Of a stretch of DNA of 64,000 bases, positions 1-8,091 are shown piece by piece (the stretch's first letter is position 1; every line of letters starts with the position of its first letter). The DNA comes from an uncultured Prevotella sp. GTDB lineage: Bacteria > Bacteroidota > Bacteroidia > Bacteroidales > Bacteroidaceae. Both the position numbers and the translations under genes were made by a program. Location: the NCBI GenBank assembly GCA_900315035.1, contig OMXO01000005.1, positions 51,194 to 115,193 on the forward strand. Direction: 5' to 3'. Below the pieces are notes generated by a model. It saw nothing but the letters and a program-made list of their open reading frames with translations, did not search any database and was not told the DNA's origin.

Positions 1-97
1 TTTGCGACCTAACTAGGGAAAAATTGTTCCCTCACTAGGGAAATAGTTTTTCCTAGTATAGTAACAAAAACCAAGTTTGGAAGAAGTTTTACAGATG
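1..97. repeat. 22-bp phased degenerate repeat array
   Basis: Units begin at about 10 (TAACTAGGGA), 32 (TCACTAGGGA) and 54 (TAGTATAG), exactly 22 bases apart, and a weak fourth unit starts near 76. The array is cut by the window start. It lies directly beside a GGGAGG hairpin element, the same arrangement as at 38843-39105. No coding potential is seen. Confidence 0.6.
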
Positions 98-215
98 GAG
101 GTGATGGGGAGGTGATAGGGAGGTGTTGAAGCAACACCTCCCGTCTCTGAAACCCTTTTGTACAAATGGTTTGAAGCTCTTTAAGGGAGGAGGGGAGGAG
201 ATTTCCAAAGAAACT
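97..215 (-). repeat. GGGAGG-rich palindromic intergenic element, copy 1
   Basis: Read on the minus strand, this stretch has a pyrimidine block (CCTCCCCTCCTCCC), then a small hairpin with AAACC/GGTTT arms around TTTGTACAAA, then a perfect 11-bp hairpin at 118-142 (GGGAGGTGTTG, 3-nt loop), then more CACCTCCC blocks. The order of parts matches the two copies at 39006-39105 and 39268-39368, although the sequence has diverged. No protein is encoded. The role is unknown. Confidence 0.6.
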
Positions 216-288
216 TAATTTTTGTAGTTAGGGCGCAAATAAATCCTAATTTTGTTTCCAATTGTCGATTAATTGTCGATAAATAGTG

Positions 289-296
289 TAACTTTG
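289..296 (+). promoter_or_regulatory. Bacteroidetes -7 promoter box for the efflux operon
   Basis: TAACTTTG matches the phylum-specific TAnnTTTG consensus and is followed by GC. It lies 27 bases before the chosen tolC start. No well-spaced -33 TTTG was found, although TTG triplets occur at 262-264 and 273-275. Confidence 0.6.
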
Positions 297-323
297 CCAC
301 CGAAAATGACTAAATCACTGACA

Positions 324-1661
324 ATGAAGAGAGAATTGGTAATCATAAGTGCTTTGATGCTGTCGATGTTGACAGCCTCTGCACAGAAACAATGGACGTT
401 ACAGGAATGTCTTGATTATGCATTGGAGAATAACATCACGCTCCAGAAATCACAATTACAGAAACGATCGGCTACTGAGGATTTGATTGGGTCAAAGCAC
501 GCGTTGCTGCCTACCTTGAACGCATCGACAAACCAGAGTCTCGGCTATCAGCCTTGGAAAGATTCTGGTATCTCGACGGTGACTAATGGTACGGTGAATA
601 CGAAAGTGGATAAGACTTCCTATAATGGATCGTATTCGTTGAGTGGGCAATGGACTGTTTGGAACGGCAATAAGAATTACAATAATATTAAGTTGAACGG
701 TCTGACAGAACAACAGGCAGAGTTGACGGTTCATGAGACGGCTAACACCATTCAGGAACGCATCGCTCAACTCTATGCCCAGATTCTCTATATGGCAGAG
801 AATGTGAAGGTGAAGGAACAGACGTTGGAAACCAGCAAGAAGAATGAAGCGCGTGGTCAGGAGATGCTGAACGTGGGCAAGATGTCGAAGGCCGATCTTG
901 CTCAGTTGACAGCTCAGCGTGCAAACGATGAATATAATATCGTGGAGGCGCGCGGACAGTTGATGGAGTATAAACTGCAATTGAAACAGCAGTTGGAGAT
1001 TACAGATGAGGAGGAGTTTGATGTGGCTATTCCGCCAATCGACGATGAACGTCTGTTGGCAGAGATTCCCCCGTTGCAGTCGGTTTACGAAGAAGCGCTG
1101 ATAAATCGACCCGAAATGGAGCGACTCCAGCTGGCCATCAAGAGTAGCGACGTGAGTCTCGCTATCGCTAAGGCGGGATGGTTGCCTACGGTGAACATGA
1201 CGGGCGGCGTGACTACCTCGACCAATTCTCTGAGTAATAATGGATGGGGTGATCAGATGAAAACCAATGTCAACACTTCTCTGGGGCTTGGCGTTACGAT
1301 GCCTATTTATGACGGTCGCACAACGAAGACGGCTGTGAATAAGGCTAAGATCAAACAGTTGCAGGCTCATCTCGATCTGTTAGACAAGCAGAAGACGCTT
1401 TATGCCGATATTCAGAAATATTGGGTAAACGCGCTGACCAACCAGCAGAAGTATAAAGCGGCTACAAGTAGTGTGGAGAGTGCTCAAGAGAGTTATGATC
1501 TGCTGTCGGAACAGTTCCGCTTGGGTCTGAAAAACATTGTAGAACTGATGAAAGGCAAGGATAGCCTGCTTTCTGCCCAGCAGAACAAGTTGCAGTCTAA
1601 GTATCTTGCACTCTATAACAAACAGATGCTCGACTTCTATCAGACGGGAGTGATCAAGTAG
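324..1661 (+). CDS. TolC-family outer membrane efflux protein
   Basis: Outer membrane channel of a tripartite efflux pump, 445 aa from the ATG at 324. The N-terminus (MKRELVIISALMLSMLTASA, then Q) is a clean signal peptide. In-frame starts at 273 (TTG) and 306 (ATG) would put charged residues before it, and 273 lies upstream of the -7 box. The body consists of two similar halves of alternating helix and strand typical of OEP domains, including 'LQECLDYALENNITL' near the mature N-terminus and long heptad-rich helices. The MacA-like adaptor follows 35 bases downstream and the MacB-like ATPase and permease come next, so the channel probably serves that ABC exporter. Substrate unknown. Confidence 0.9.
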   Translation: MKRELVIISALMLSMLTASAQKQWTLQECLDYALENNITLQKSQLQKRSATEDLIGSKHALLPTLNASTNQSLGYQPWKDSGISTVTNGTVNTKVDKTSYNGSYSLSGQWTVWNGNKNYNNIKLNGLTEQQAELTVHETANTIQERIAQLYAQILYMAENVKVKEQTLETSKKNEARGQEMLNVGKMSKADLAQLTAQRANDEYNIVEARGQLMEYKLQLKQQLEITDEEEFDVAIPPIDDERLLAEIPPLQSVYEEALINRPEMERLQLAIKSSDVSLAIAKAGWLPTVNMTGGVTTSTNSLSNNGWGDQMKTNVNTSLGLGVTMPIYDGRTTKTAVNKAKIKQLQAHLDLLDKQKTLYADIQKYWVNALTNQQKYKAATSSVESAQESYDLLSEQFRLGLKNIVELMKGKDSLLSAQQNKLQSKYLALYNKQMLDFYQTGVIK

Positions 1662-1696
1662 CGATGAATGATGGTGAAACGATAAAAATAGAAGAT

Positions 1697-2902
1697 ATGA
1701 ATAAAATTGGAAAGAAAGGTTGGATTGGCATTGGTGTAGTGGCTGTGTTAATCATTGCGTGGTTTCTTCTGAGAGGCGGAAAGAAGGAAGAGAAAGTGTC
1801 GTTTGAAACGGCGAAAGTCGAGAACTCGAATATTCATACGAGTATTACGGCTACGGGTACGATTGAACCAGTGACTTCCGTGACCGTAGGTACACAGGTG
1901 TCGGGTATCGTCGCAAAGCTTTATGTGGACTATAATTCGGTGGTTAAGAAAGGGCAGGTTATCGCAGAATTAGACCGTACCAACCTGATCAGCGAGTTGA
2001 ATACGGCTAAGGCCAATCTTTCGAGCGCCCAGAGTTCGGCTGCCTACGAACTTGCCAATTATAATAGGTATAAGACGCTTTACGACAAGGGCCTGGTCAG
2101 TGCCGACGATTACGAGAGTGCCCAACTCTCTTACCGGAAAGCAAAGGAACAGGTCAATACAGCGAGTGAGAGTGTGCGGAAGGCTCAGACGAATCTGGGC
2201 TATGCCACGATTACGTCGCCCATCGACGGTGTGATTCTTTCGAAAGCTGTTGAGGAAGGTCAGACGGTGGCCGCTTCATTCAATACCCCGGAACTCTTCG
2301 TGATAGCGCAGGATCTGACTGATATGCGCGTGATAGCTGACATCGACGAGGCTGATATAGGTGGGGTGAAGGAAGGTCAGCGTGTAAGTTTCACGGTGGA
2401 TGCCTTCCCCGAAGATTCGTTTGATGGAGCGGTGACACAGGTTCGCCAGCAGGCTACTACAGAGAGCAATGTGGTAACCTACGAGGTGGTGATTTCTGCC
2501 CCTAATGCTGATTTGAAGCTGAAGCCAGGACTGACGGCAAATGTGACGATCTTCACGCTAGAGAGGAATAATGTGCTTGCCGTACCTTCAAAGGCACTGC
2601 GTTTCCAACCTAATGAAGCCTTGCTGCAAAAGGGCGAGAGCATCAGTGACTGTGAGGGCGATCATAAACTATGGACGAAAGAGGGTACTGTATTCAAAGC
2701 TCATAAAGTCGAGATCGGTACCAGTAATGGCATGATGACTGAGATTACTGGCGGCATTAAGCAAGGCACAGAGGTTTTGACAGACTTTGATATCTCTGGC
2801 GGTGCGCCGGAGCAGACTCAACAAGGAGGAAATCCTTTCATGCCGCGTCCGAGAAATAACAATAGGAACGGTCAAGGCGGAAACGGTTCACAGAGGAGAT
2901 AA
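1697..2902 (+). CDS. HlyD/MacA-family periplasmic adaptor (efflux RND/ABC adaptor)
   Basis: Membrane-fusion subunit linking the inner-membrane transporter to TolC, about 401 aa. One N-terminal membrane helix (WIGIGVVAVLIIAWFLL) is followed by a lipoyl-like half-motif (GTQVSGIVAKLYVDYNSVV), a coiled-coil hairpin rich in Ala, Asn and Gln, the second lipoyl half (YATITSPIDGVIL) and beta-barrel domains. The C-terminus is low-complexity Gly/Asn/Gln/Arg. An alternative ATG at 1664, two bases after the tolC stop, adds 11 hydrophilic residues. The start at 1697 places the membrane helix close to the N-terminus. The next gene starts 4 bases after its stop, so the genes are co-transcribed. Confidence 0.88.
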   Translation: MNKIGKKGWIGIGVVAVLIIAWFLLRGGKKEEKVSFETAKVENSNIHTSITATGTIEPVTSVTVGTQVSGIVAKLYVDYNSVVKKGQVIAELDRTNLISELNTAKANLSSAQSSAAYELANYNRYKTLYDKGLVSADDYESAQLSYRKAKEQVNTASESVRKAQTNLGYATITSPIDGVILSKAVEEGQTVAASFNTPELFVIAQDLTDMRVIADIDEADIGGVKEGQRVSFTVDAFPEDSFDGAVTQVRQQATTESNVVTYEVVISAPNADLKLKPGLTANVTIFTLERNNVLAVPSKALRFQPNEALLQKGESISDCEGDHKLWTKEGTVFKAHKVEIGTSNGMMTEITGGIKQGTEVLTDFDISGGAPEQTQQGGNPFMPRPRNNNRNGQGGNGSQRR

Positions 2903-2906
2903 GACT

Positions 2907-3665
2907 ATGGCAGAAGACAATAGAAAAGTCGTCATTGAACTGCAGAACGTGAAACGCTATTTCCAGGTGGGCTCTGAAACGGTGAAAGCTCTTCGTGGCG
3001 TTTCCTTCAAGATCTATGAAGGCGAGTTTGTGACTATCCAGGGAACATCAGGCTCGGGAAAGTCAACGCTGCTGAACCAGTTGGGTTGTCTCGACACGCC
3101 AACAAGTGGAGAGTATTATCTCGACGGCATCAGTGTGCGCACGATGTCGAAGACACAGAGGGCTCGTCTGCGTAACCGTAAGATCGGTTTCGTGTTCCAG
3201 AATTATAACTTGTTGGCAAAGACCACAGCCCTCGAAAATGTGGAACTCCCGTTGATGTATAATTCTGAAGTCTCAGCCGCAGAGCGCCGTGAGAAAGCTA
3301 TCAAGGCTTTACAGGCTGTGGGATTGGGCGATCGTATGTATCACAAGTCGAACCAGATGTCGGGAGGCCAGATGCAACGTGTGGCCATTGCCCGTGCGCT
3401 GGTAAACGATCCTGCGGTGTTACTGGCCGACGAGGCTACGGGTAATCTGGATACGCGTACCTCATTTGAGATGCTGGTGCTCTTCCAGGAGTTATACAAG
3501 CAGGGTAATACTATTATTTTCGTGACCCACAACCCGGAAATCGCTGAATACGCGAGCCGTAACATCAACCTGCGTGACGGTAAGATCCGTGAGGACACGA
3601 TTAATACGAACATCAAGTCGGCAGCAGAGGCACTTGCCAAGTTGCCAGCACCACAAGACGATTAA
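2907..3665 (+). CDS. MacB-like ABC transporter ATP-binding protein
   Basis: ATPase of the MacB/LolD class, 252 aa from the ATG at 2907, which is preceded by a purine-rich AGAGGAG. Walker A GTSGSGKST is at about 46-54, the Q-loop reads FVFQNYNLL, the signature MSGGQMQRVAIARAL is at about 151, Walker B VLLADEATGNLD is at about 171, and the H-loop is THNPEIA. All catalytic motifs are intact. In proteobacterial MacB this domain is fused to the permease; here it is separate and the permease gene starts 2 bases after its stop. The tolC-adaptor-ATPase-permease order indicates a complete export operon. Confidence 0.93.
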   Translation: MAEDNRKVVIELQNVKRYFQVGSETVKALRGVSFKIYEGEFVTIQGTSGSGKSTLLNQLGCLDTPTSGEYYLDGISVRTMSKTQRARLRNRKIGFVFQNYNLLAKTTALENVELPLMYNSEVSAAERREKAIKALQAVGLGDRMYHKSNQMSGGQMQRVAIARALVNDPAVLLADEATGNLDTRTSFEMLVLFQELYKQGNTIIFVTHNPEIAEYASRNINLRDGKIREDTINTNIKSAAEALAKLPAPQDD

Positions 3666-3667
3666 TT

Positions 3668-4885
3668 ATGAACATACTAAACTTACTAAAAGTGAGCCTG
3701 AAGGCAGTGGCTAACAATAAGATGCGCTCCTTCCTCTCGATGCTGGGTATCATCATTGGTGTGGCCGCTGTAATCATCATGATGTCGATAGGTCAGGGCT
3801 CAAAGGAGAGTATCAGAGCGGAGTTATCCACGATGGGTACCAATCTGTTGACTATCCGCCCTGGTGCCGATATGCGAGGAGGTGTGCGTCAGGATCCGTC
3901 TGCGATGCAGACACTGAAAATGGCTGATTACGAGCGTATCGTGAAAGAAAAGCGATTCGTCACGAAGGTGTCGCCGGAAGTGACTGCAAGCGGTCAGGCC
4001 ATTTATGGCAACAACAACACAAATGCCTCGATGTACGGCGAGAGTATCGACTATCTTGACATCCGCCTGTGGACGATAGAAGAGGGCGAGTGTTTTACGG
4101 AGGAGGACATCAAGAAGGCTGCTAAAGTGTGTGTGGTTGGCGCTACCATCGTGAAAGAACTTTTTGGTGAGGGTGCTGAGTGCATCGGCAAAACCATCCG
4201 TTTCAAGTCAATCCCTATGCGTATCGTAGGTGTGCTGAAAGCGAAGGGCTATAACTCTTGGGGTATGGACCAAGATAACGTGATTATTGCTCCCTATACC
4301 ACCGTGATGAAGCGCATTGCTGCCCAGACATTTTTCTCGAGTATCGTTTGTTCGGCAGTTACCGAGGAACTGTCAGATGCTGCCATTGAGGAACTGACCC
4401 AGATACTGCGTGATAATCACAAGTTAAAAGAAGATGCTGATGACGACTTCACCATCCGCTCTCAGGCAGAAATGATGGAGACGATGTCGAGTACGATGGA
4501 TACCGTGACCATCATTCTCGTGGTAGCTGCAGCCTTCTCATTGCTTGTAGCAGGTATCGGTATCATGAACATCATGCTGGTAAGTGTGACGGAGCGTACG
4601 AAGGAGATAGGACTCCGTATGGCTGTAGGAGCCACAGGACCTGTTATCTCACTGCAGTTCCTCATAGAATCGGTATTGATATCCGTAACAGGAGGTCTTA
4701 TAGGCGTTCTTGTTGGGGTGGGGGCGAGCGCATTCGTCTCATCATTTGGCATGCCCTCGAGCGTCCCTGCATGGAGTATCTACGTATCTTTCCTTGTCTG
4801 TGTGTTCATTGGCGTACTTTTCGGTTATATACCAGCCCAGAAGGCAGCCAATATGGATCCTATTGAGGCTATCCGACATGAATAG
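3668..4885 (+). CDS. MacB-like ABC transporter permease (FtsX domain)
   Basis: Inner-membrane permease, 405 aa. The N-terminal segment has the MacB hallmark 'NKMRSFLSMLGIIIGVAAV' membrane helix, then a roughly 220-residue periplasmic MacB core domain. Three C-terminal helices follow in the FtsX arrangement, including TERTKEIGLRMAVGAT between them. It ends IEAIRHE, the usual family ending. It is the last gene of the efflux operon. Substrates of MacB relatives include macrolides, lipopeptides and haem precursors; nothing here decides between them. Confidence 0.92.
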   Translation: MNILNLLKVSLKAVANNKMRSFLSMLGIIIGVAAVIIMMSIGQGSKESIRAELSTMGTNLLTIRPGADMRGGVRQDPSAMQTLKMADYERIVKEKRFVTKVSPEVTASGQAIYGNNNTNASMYGESIDYLDIRLWTIEEGECFTEEDIKKAAKVCVVGATIVKELFGEGAECIGKTIRFKSIPMRIVGVLKAKGYNSWGMDQDNVIIAPYTTVMKRIAAQTFFSSIVCSAVTEELSDAAIEELTQILRDNHKLKEDADDDFTIRSQAEMMETMSSTMDTVTIILVVAAAFSLLVAGIGIMNIMLVSVTERTKEIGLRMAVGATGPVISLQFLIESVLISVTGGLIGVLVGVGASAFVSSFGMPSSVPAWSIYVSFLVCVFIGVLFGYIPAQKAANMDPIEAIRHE

Positions 4886-5051
4886 GCATTTGGCAATATG
4901 GCTTCATGTGGCAATGGGAGAGTCTAAATGTGTCAAGTGAAATTAGCAAAACAGCCTTTGTGGTAGAATCATAATGCAAATAAATATTAAAAAACCACAT
5001 TCGCTGTTTAAACTCATAAGGATTCGACCTTAATATATCAGGCTTTTTTGC

Positions 5052-5059
5052 TAACTTTG
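5052..5059 (+). promoter_or_regulatory. -7 promoter box upstream of aldolase
   Basis: TAACTTTG matches TAnnTTTG and lies 77 bases before the aldolase ATG, which implies a leader of about 70 bases. No clear -33 element is seen. Confidence 0.55.
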
Positions 5060-5136
5060 CAAGCGGTTAAGTCTTTTGTCTCGTTAAGAGGCGGAATTTA
5101 AGTTGATATTATTCTTTATTAAACTTTATAACAATT

Positions 5137-6095
5137 ATGGTAAATTACAAAGATTTGGGTCTCGTAAATACGCGCGAGATGTTCAAGAAGGCCGTAGCTG
5201 GTGGCTACGCTATTCCTGCTTTTAACTTTAACACCATGGAGCAGATGCAGGCTATCGTACAGGCTGCAGTTGAGACAAAGTCTCCTGTTATCATGCAGGT
5301 TTCTAAGGGTGCTCGTAACTATGCTAACGCTACTGTTGCGAGAAGCCTGAAATCGTGCTGCACCTTGACCACGGTGATAGCTTCGAGCTCTGTAAGGATT
5401 GTATCGACATGGGCTTCTCAAGCGTGATGTATGATGGTTCTTCGCTGCCCTACGAGGAGAATATCAAGATTTCTCGTCAGGTGGTAGAGTATGCTCACAA
5501 ATATGATGTTACCGTTGAGTGTGAGCTGGGTGTACTCGCTGGTGTTGAGGACGAGGTAGCCTCTGAGGTAAGCCACTACACCAAGCCTGAGGAGGTCATC
5601 GACTTCGCTACCCGTACAGGCTGCGACTCTCTGGCTATCTCTATCGGTACTTCTCACGGTGCCTACAAGTTCAAGCCCGAGCAGTGCACACGCGACCCGA
5701 AAACCGGCAAGCTCGTTCCGCCGCCACTCGCATTCGACGTGCTGGCAGAGATCGAGAAAAAGCTCCCCGGATTCCCCATCGTGCTCCACGGTTCTTCTTC
5801 TGTTCCTCAGGACGAGGTTGACACCATCAACCAATATGGCGGCAAGCTGCCCGATGCAGTAGGTATCCCCGAGGAGCAGCTCCGCAAGGCCGCTAAGAGT
5901 GCTGTCTGCAAGATCAACATCGACTCAGACTCTCGTCTGGCAATGACTGCTGCTATCCGCAAGCACCTTGCTGAGCATCCTGGAGACTTTGATCCTCGTC
6001 AGTATCTGAAGCCTGCTCGTGAGAACATGAAGAAGATGTACATCCACAAGATTGTGAATGTGCTTGGTTCTGACGGCAAGCTCGCACAGTGCTAA
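5137..6095 (+). pseudogene. fba: Class II fructose-1,6-bisphosphate aldolase, frameshifted by an internal deletion
   Basis: Glycolytic/gluconeogenic zinc aldolase. The first part (5137 to about 5334) encodes the usual Bacteroidetes N-terminus (MVNYKDLGLVNTREMFKKA ... GARNYANAT). The rest continues in a different frame from about 5337 (CEKPEIVLHLDHGDSFELC) to 6095, ending NVLGSDGKLAQC. Compared with the family as I remember it, about 17 residues (LLRYMAQGAVEYAKELG-like) between the two parts are missing. This fits a net loss of about 49 bases, which shifts the frame. The zinc/active-site region HLDHGD and the phosphate-binding SIGTSHGAYKF and VLHGSSS segments are intact downstream. Two bridging proteins are possible, one from a GTG at 5355, but neither would be a whole aldolase. 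This may be a true mutation, or a sequencing or assembly error in an essential gene. Confidence 0.8.
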
Positions 6096-6114
6096 TATAA
6101 TGATTAGTAATAAT

Positions 6115-6155
6115 ATGGAAGCTCCTTTCGTTAGGAGCTTCCATTTCCGTTTTTT
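6115..6155 (+). terminator. Rho-independent terminator of the aldolase gene
   Basis: Perfect 12-bp stem (ATGGAAGCTCCT at 6115-6126 with its complement at 6133-6144), 6-nt loop, then a run of six T at 6150-6155. It lies 20 bases after the aldolase stop. It also contains the most likely start codon of the next gene. Confidence 0.8.
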
Positions 6156-6972
6156 GACGACTTGTCTGCTGGTGTTGCTATGCAGTATGGTCAGTGCTCA
6201 GAAGAGGGTTTCTATTCTGGGCGATTCGTATTCTGCCTATATGGGTTATGTTTATCCACCAGATTTCGATTCTTATGCATATTACTATTCTTGGGGTGGT
6301 ACGACTGATGTAAGGTATGTCGAACAGATGTGGTGGTATCAGGTAATCGATCATTTTGATTGGGTTTTGGAGAGGAATTGTTCACTCAGAGGCTCTTTTA
6401 TATGTAATGTGGGAGATGGAGGCGAAGACTTTAGCAGTTATTCCTTTACAGAACGTATGGATGAATTGGGAAATCCTGATGTGATTCTTATTGCAGGAGG
6501 TACTAATGATGCTTGGCGTGACTCTCCTATGGGTGATTATAAGTATGAAAACATTACAACCAGCGATCTTCGTTATTTTCGTCCGGCATTAGCAAAGGTA
6601 TTGAGTTGGACAATCGCCCATTATAATGCAGCTGTCTATTTTGTCCTAAATAGTGGTCTGGGAAATGTTGTTGACGAGTCTGTTATACGTATTTGCGATC
6701 ATTATGGTGTAGGATGTATAAAATTGGCTGATGGAATGGATCGGCAAAGTGATCATCCTACAATCTATGGTATGAAGCAGATATCGTCACAGGTCATTTC
6801 GTATATCGAAGCTCATCCGCCTGTCCCTACATCTATTTCGGCACCATTCAGTGAAGGGAATTACCAAGAAGAGTGGTACTCGTTAGATGGCCAGCGAATG
6901 AACGCCCCGCGAAAAGGTATCAATATCATGCGTACCAGAGACGGAAAATGGAAAAAGCAGGTGGTTAGATAA
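6115..6972 (+). CDS. Secreted SGNH-hydrolase (GDSL-like) protein with C-terminal tail
   Basis: Probable extracytoplasmic esterase/acetylhydrolase, 285 aa from the ATG at 6115 (an ATG at 6100 is also possible). After a signal peptide (LTTCLLVLLCSMVSAQ) come SGNH block I (SILGDSYSAY), a Gly block (CNVGDGGEDFSS), block III (ILIAGGTNDAW) and block V (QSDHPTIYGM, providing Asp and His). All catalytic elements therefore appear present. The C-terminus carries a separate tail (WYSLDGQRM ... KGINIMRTRDGK) that recurs in Prevotella secreted proteins and resembles type IX secretion sorting tails. The start codon sits inside the aldolase terminator hairpin. It stands alone between two terminators; substrate unknown. 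Confidence 0.82.
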   Translation: MEAPFVRSFHFRFLTTCLLVLLCSMVSAQKRVSILGDSYSAYMGYVYPPDFDSYAYYYSWGGTTDVRYVEQMWWYQVIDHFDWVLERNCSLRGSFICNVGDGGEDFSSYSFTERMDELGNPDVILIAGGTNDAWRDSPMGDYKYENITTSDLRYFRPALAKVLSWTIAHYNAAVYFVLNSGLGNVVDESVIRICDHYGVGCIKLADGMDRQSDHPTIYGMKQISSQVISYIEAHPPVPTSISAPFSEGNYQEEWYSLDGQRMNAPRKGINIMRTRDGKWKKQVVR

Positions 6973-6987
6973 ATCACCTGCTTTTCT
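6955..6987. terminator. Bidirectional terminator hairpin
   Basis: AAGCAGGTGGTT (6955-6966) pairs with AATCACCTGCTT (6972-6983) with one wobble and a 5-nt loop, followed by a T-rich tract. The stem overlaps the stop of the SGNH gene and serves the convergent DUF4831 gene from the other side. Confidence 0.65.
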
Positions 6988-7009
6988 TATTTCTTCTGTA
7001 TATTGGTTT

Positions 7010-8086
7010 TTATTTCGGCTGTTCAGCTTCCAATTTGTCCACACCGCCTGTAAGTGGATTAAGCCAAAGGTGGGTAGTATAGCGTTTGTTGAAGAGCGCT
7101 GCACTTAACAGTTCTACGTTACCAAACTGTCCGGCTGGGAATTGTGTAGATAGAACTGCCTCTTTGGTATTGGAAATAGTTGAGAGCATCTTTCCCGGGA
7201 CATTTACGTAAATGCCTGCAACTTGCTTGAGTTTTTTCTTCGGATCAATGGGCTCTGGAGCTGGCACCGTCTTCAGATCCTCTATAGTTATATAATAAGG
7301 TGCACCAGACAGGTCGTCTTTGTCAACGAGACCAAGTTTCTCGGAGAATCTGAACAAAAGCCCTTGGCTGACTTCCTTGTCGGGAATGATTGTCAGTACA
7401 TGCTCAGTCGTGTCGCACTCTGTGATTCCTGTAAAGAGGCTTGTCATCGTACGGTCTTGTAAATCGAGCTGACTTAGCATCAGGCGCAGTTGCTCTCCAT
7501 CTTTAGGCATGTTGTCTGCTTGTCCGCGAACCAGCAAGTTGCGGCTTTCTCGGATTTCATAGATATCCTGTGCCGTCAGTTCGGCCATCTTTGCTGTGCT
7601 GCCTGCAGCCAAAATCTCTTCACTCATATATTTGCGTGGATTAATGGCTGTGGGGCGAGGCGAGGCAACAAAAGGCTTTGTGGCTTTTTGCTTGTTGGGC
7701 TCGGCATTGATAGCGAGCAGGATTCCGTCATCAGAGAGTCTGACGTTCGAGGCAGAAGTCTTGGCATTGAACTCAACAGCGTAGCGCTTTGAGGTATCGG
7801 CTACAGCCACAGCTTCCTGGCGAATGCTTGTGATACGGTAACTGACTGATGGCATAGAAGAAACGTTCTTGATACGCAGAAAGCGTTCGGCATATTTGCA
7901 GAAATCACCGGGAGTGTATGTCTTCTTCTCTACTTGCACAATGACCTTAACGGCAGTTTTCGGCAAGAAATACACAGCCCCTTCAGGCGTGACGCCAGGC
8001 TGGTAGAAACTGCTTTCTGTCTGGGCCTTTGCGAATGTGAGCGTGAGAAGATTTATCAGTAAAAGGATACAAGCCTTTGGTTTCAT
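7010..8086 (-). CDS. DUF4831 family exported protein
   Basis: 358 aa with a signal peptide (MKPKACILLLINLLTLTFAKAQ cut before TESS) and the beginning 'YQPGVTPEGAVYFLPKTAV' typical of the DUF4831 family of Bacteroidales. The predicted mature protein is mostly beta-strand and soluble, with no lipobox and no catalytic motif that I can see. The start lies 5 bases downstream of the NnrD/E stop, so the two are one transcription unit. No function is known for the family. Conserved adjacency to a metabolite repair enzyme may be incidental. Confidence 0.8.
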   Translation of the reverse strand: MKPKACILLLINLLTLTFAKAQTESSFYQPGVTPEGAVYFLPKTAVKVIVQVEKKTYTPGDFCKYAERFLRIKNVSSMPSVSYRITSIRQEAVAVADTSKRYAVEFNAKTSASNVRLSDDGILLAINAEPNKQKATKPFVASPRPTAINPRKYMSEEILAAGSTAKMAELTAQDIYEIRESRNLLVRGQADNMPKDGEQLRLMLSQLDLQDRTMTSLFTGITECDTTEHVLTIIPDKEVSQGLLFRFSEKLGLVDKDDLSGAPYYITIEDLKTVPAPEPIDPKKKLKQVAGIYVNVPGKMLSTISNTKEAVLSTQFPAGQFGNVELLSAALFNKRYTTHLWLNPLTGGVDKLEAEQPK

Positions 8087-8091
8087 ATTCT

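Noticed and set aside
492-1370. Open frame of 292 codons on the minus strand
   Set aside because: Antisense to tolC, His/Leu/Arg-rich low-quality translation, no start region or domain.
2907-4885. Lol lipoprotein export system (LolCDE) in place of a MacB exporter
   Set aside because: The presence of a HlyD/MacA-type adaptor and TolC in the same operon fits MacAB-TolC better than LolCDE.
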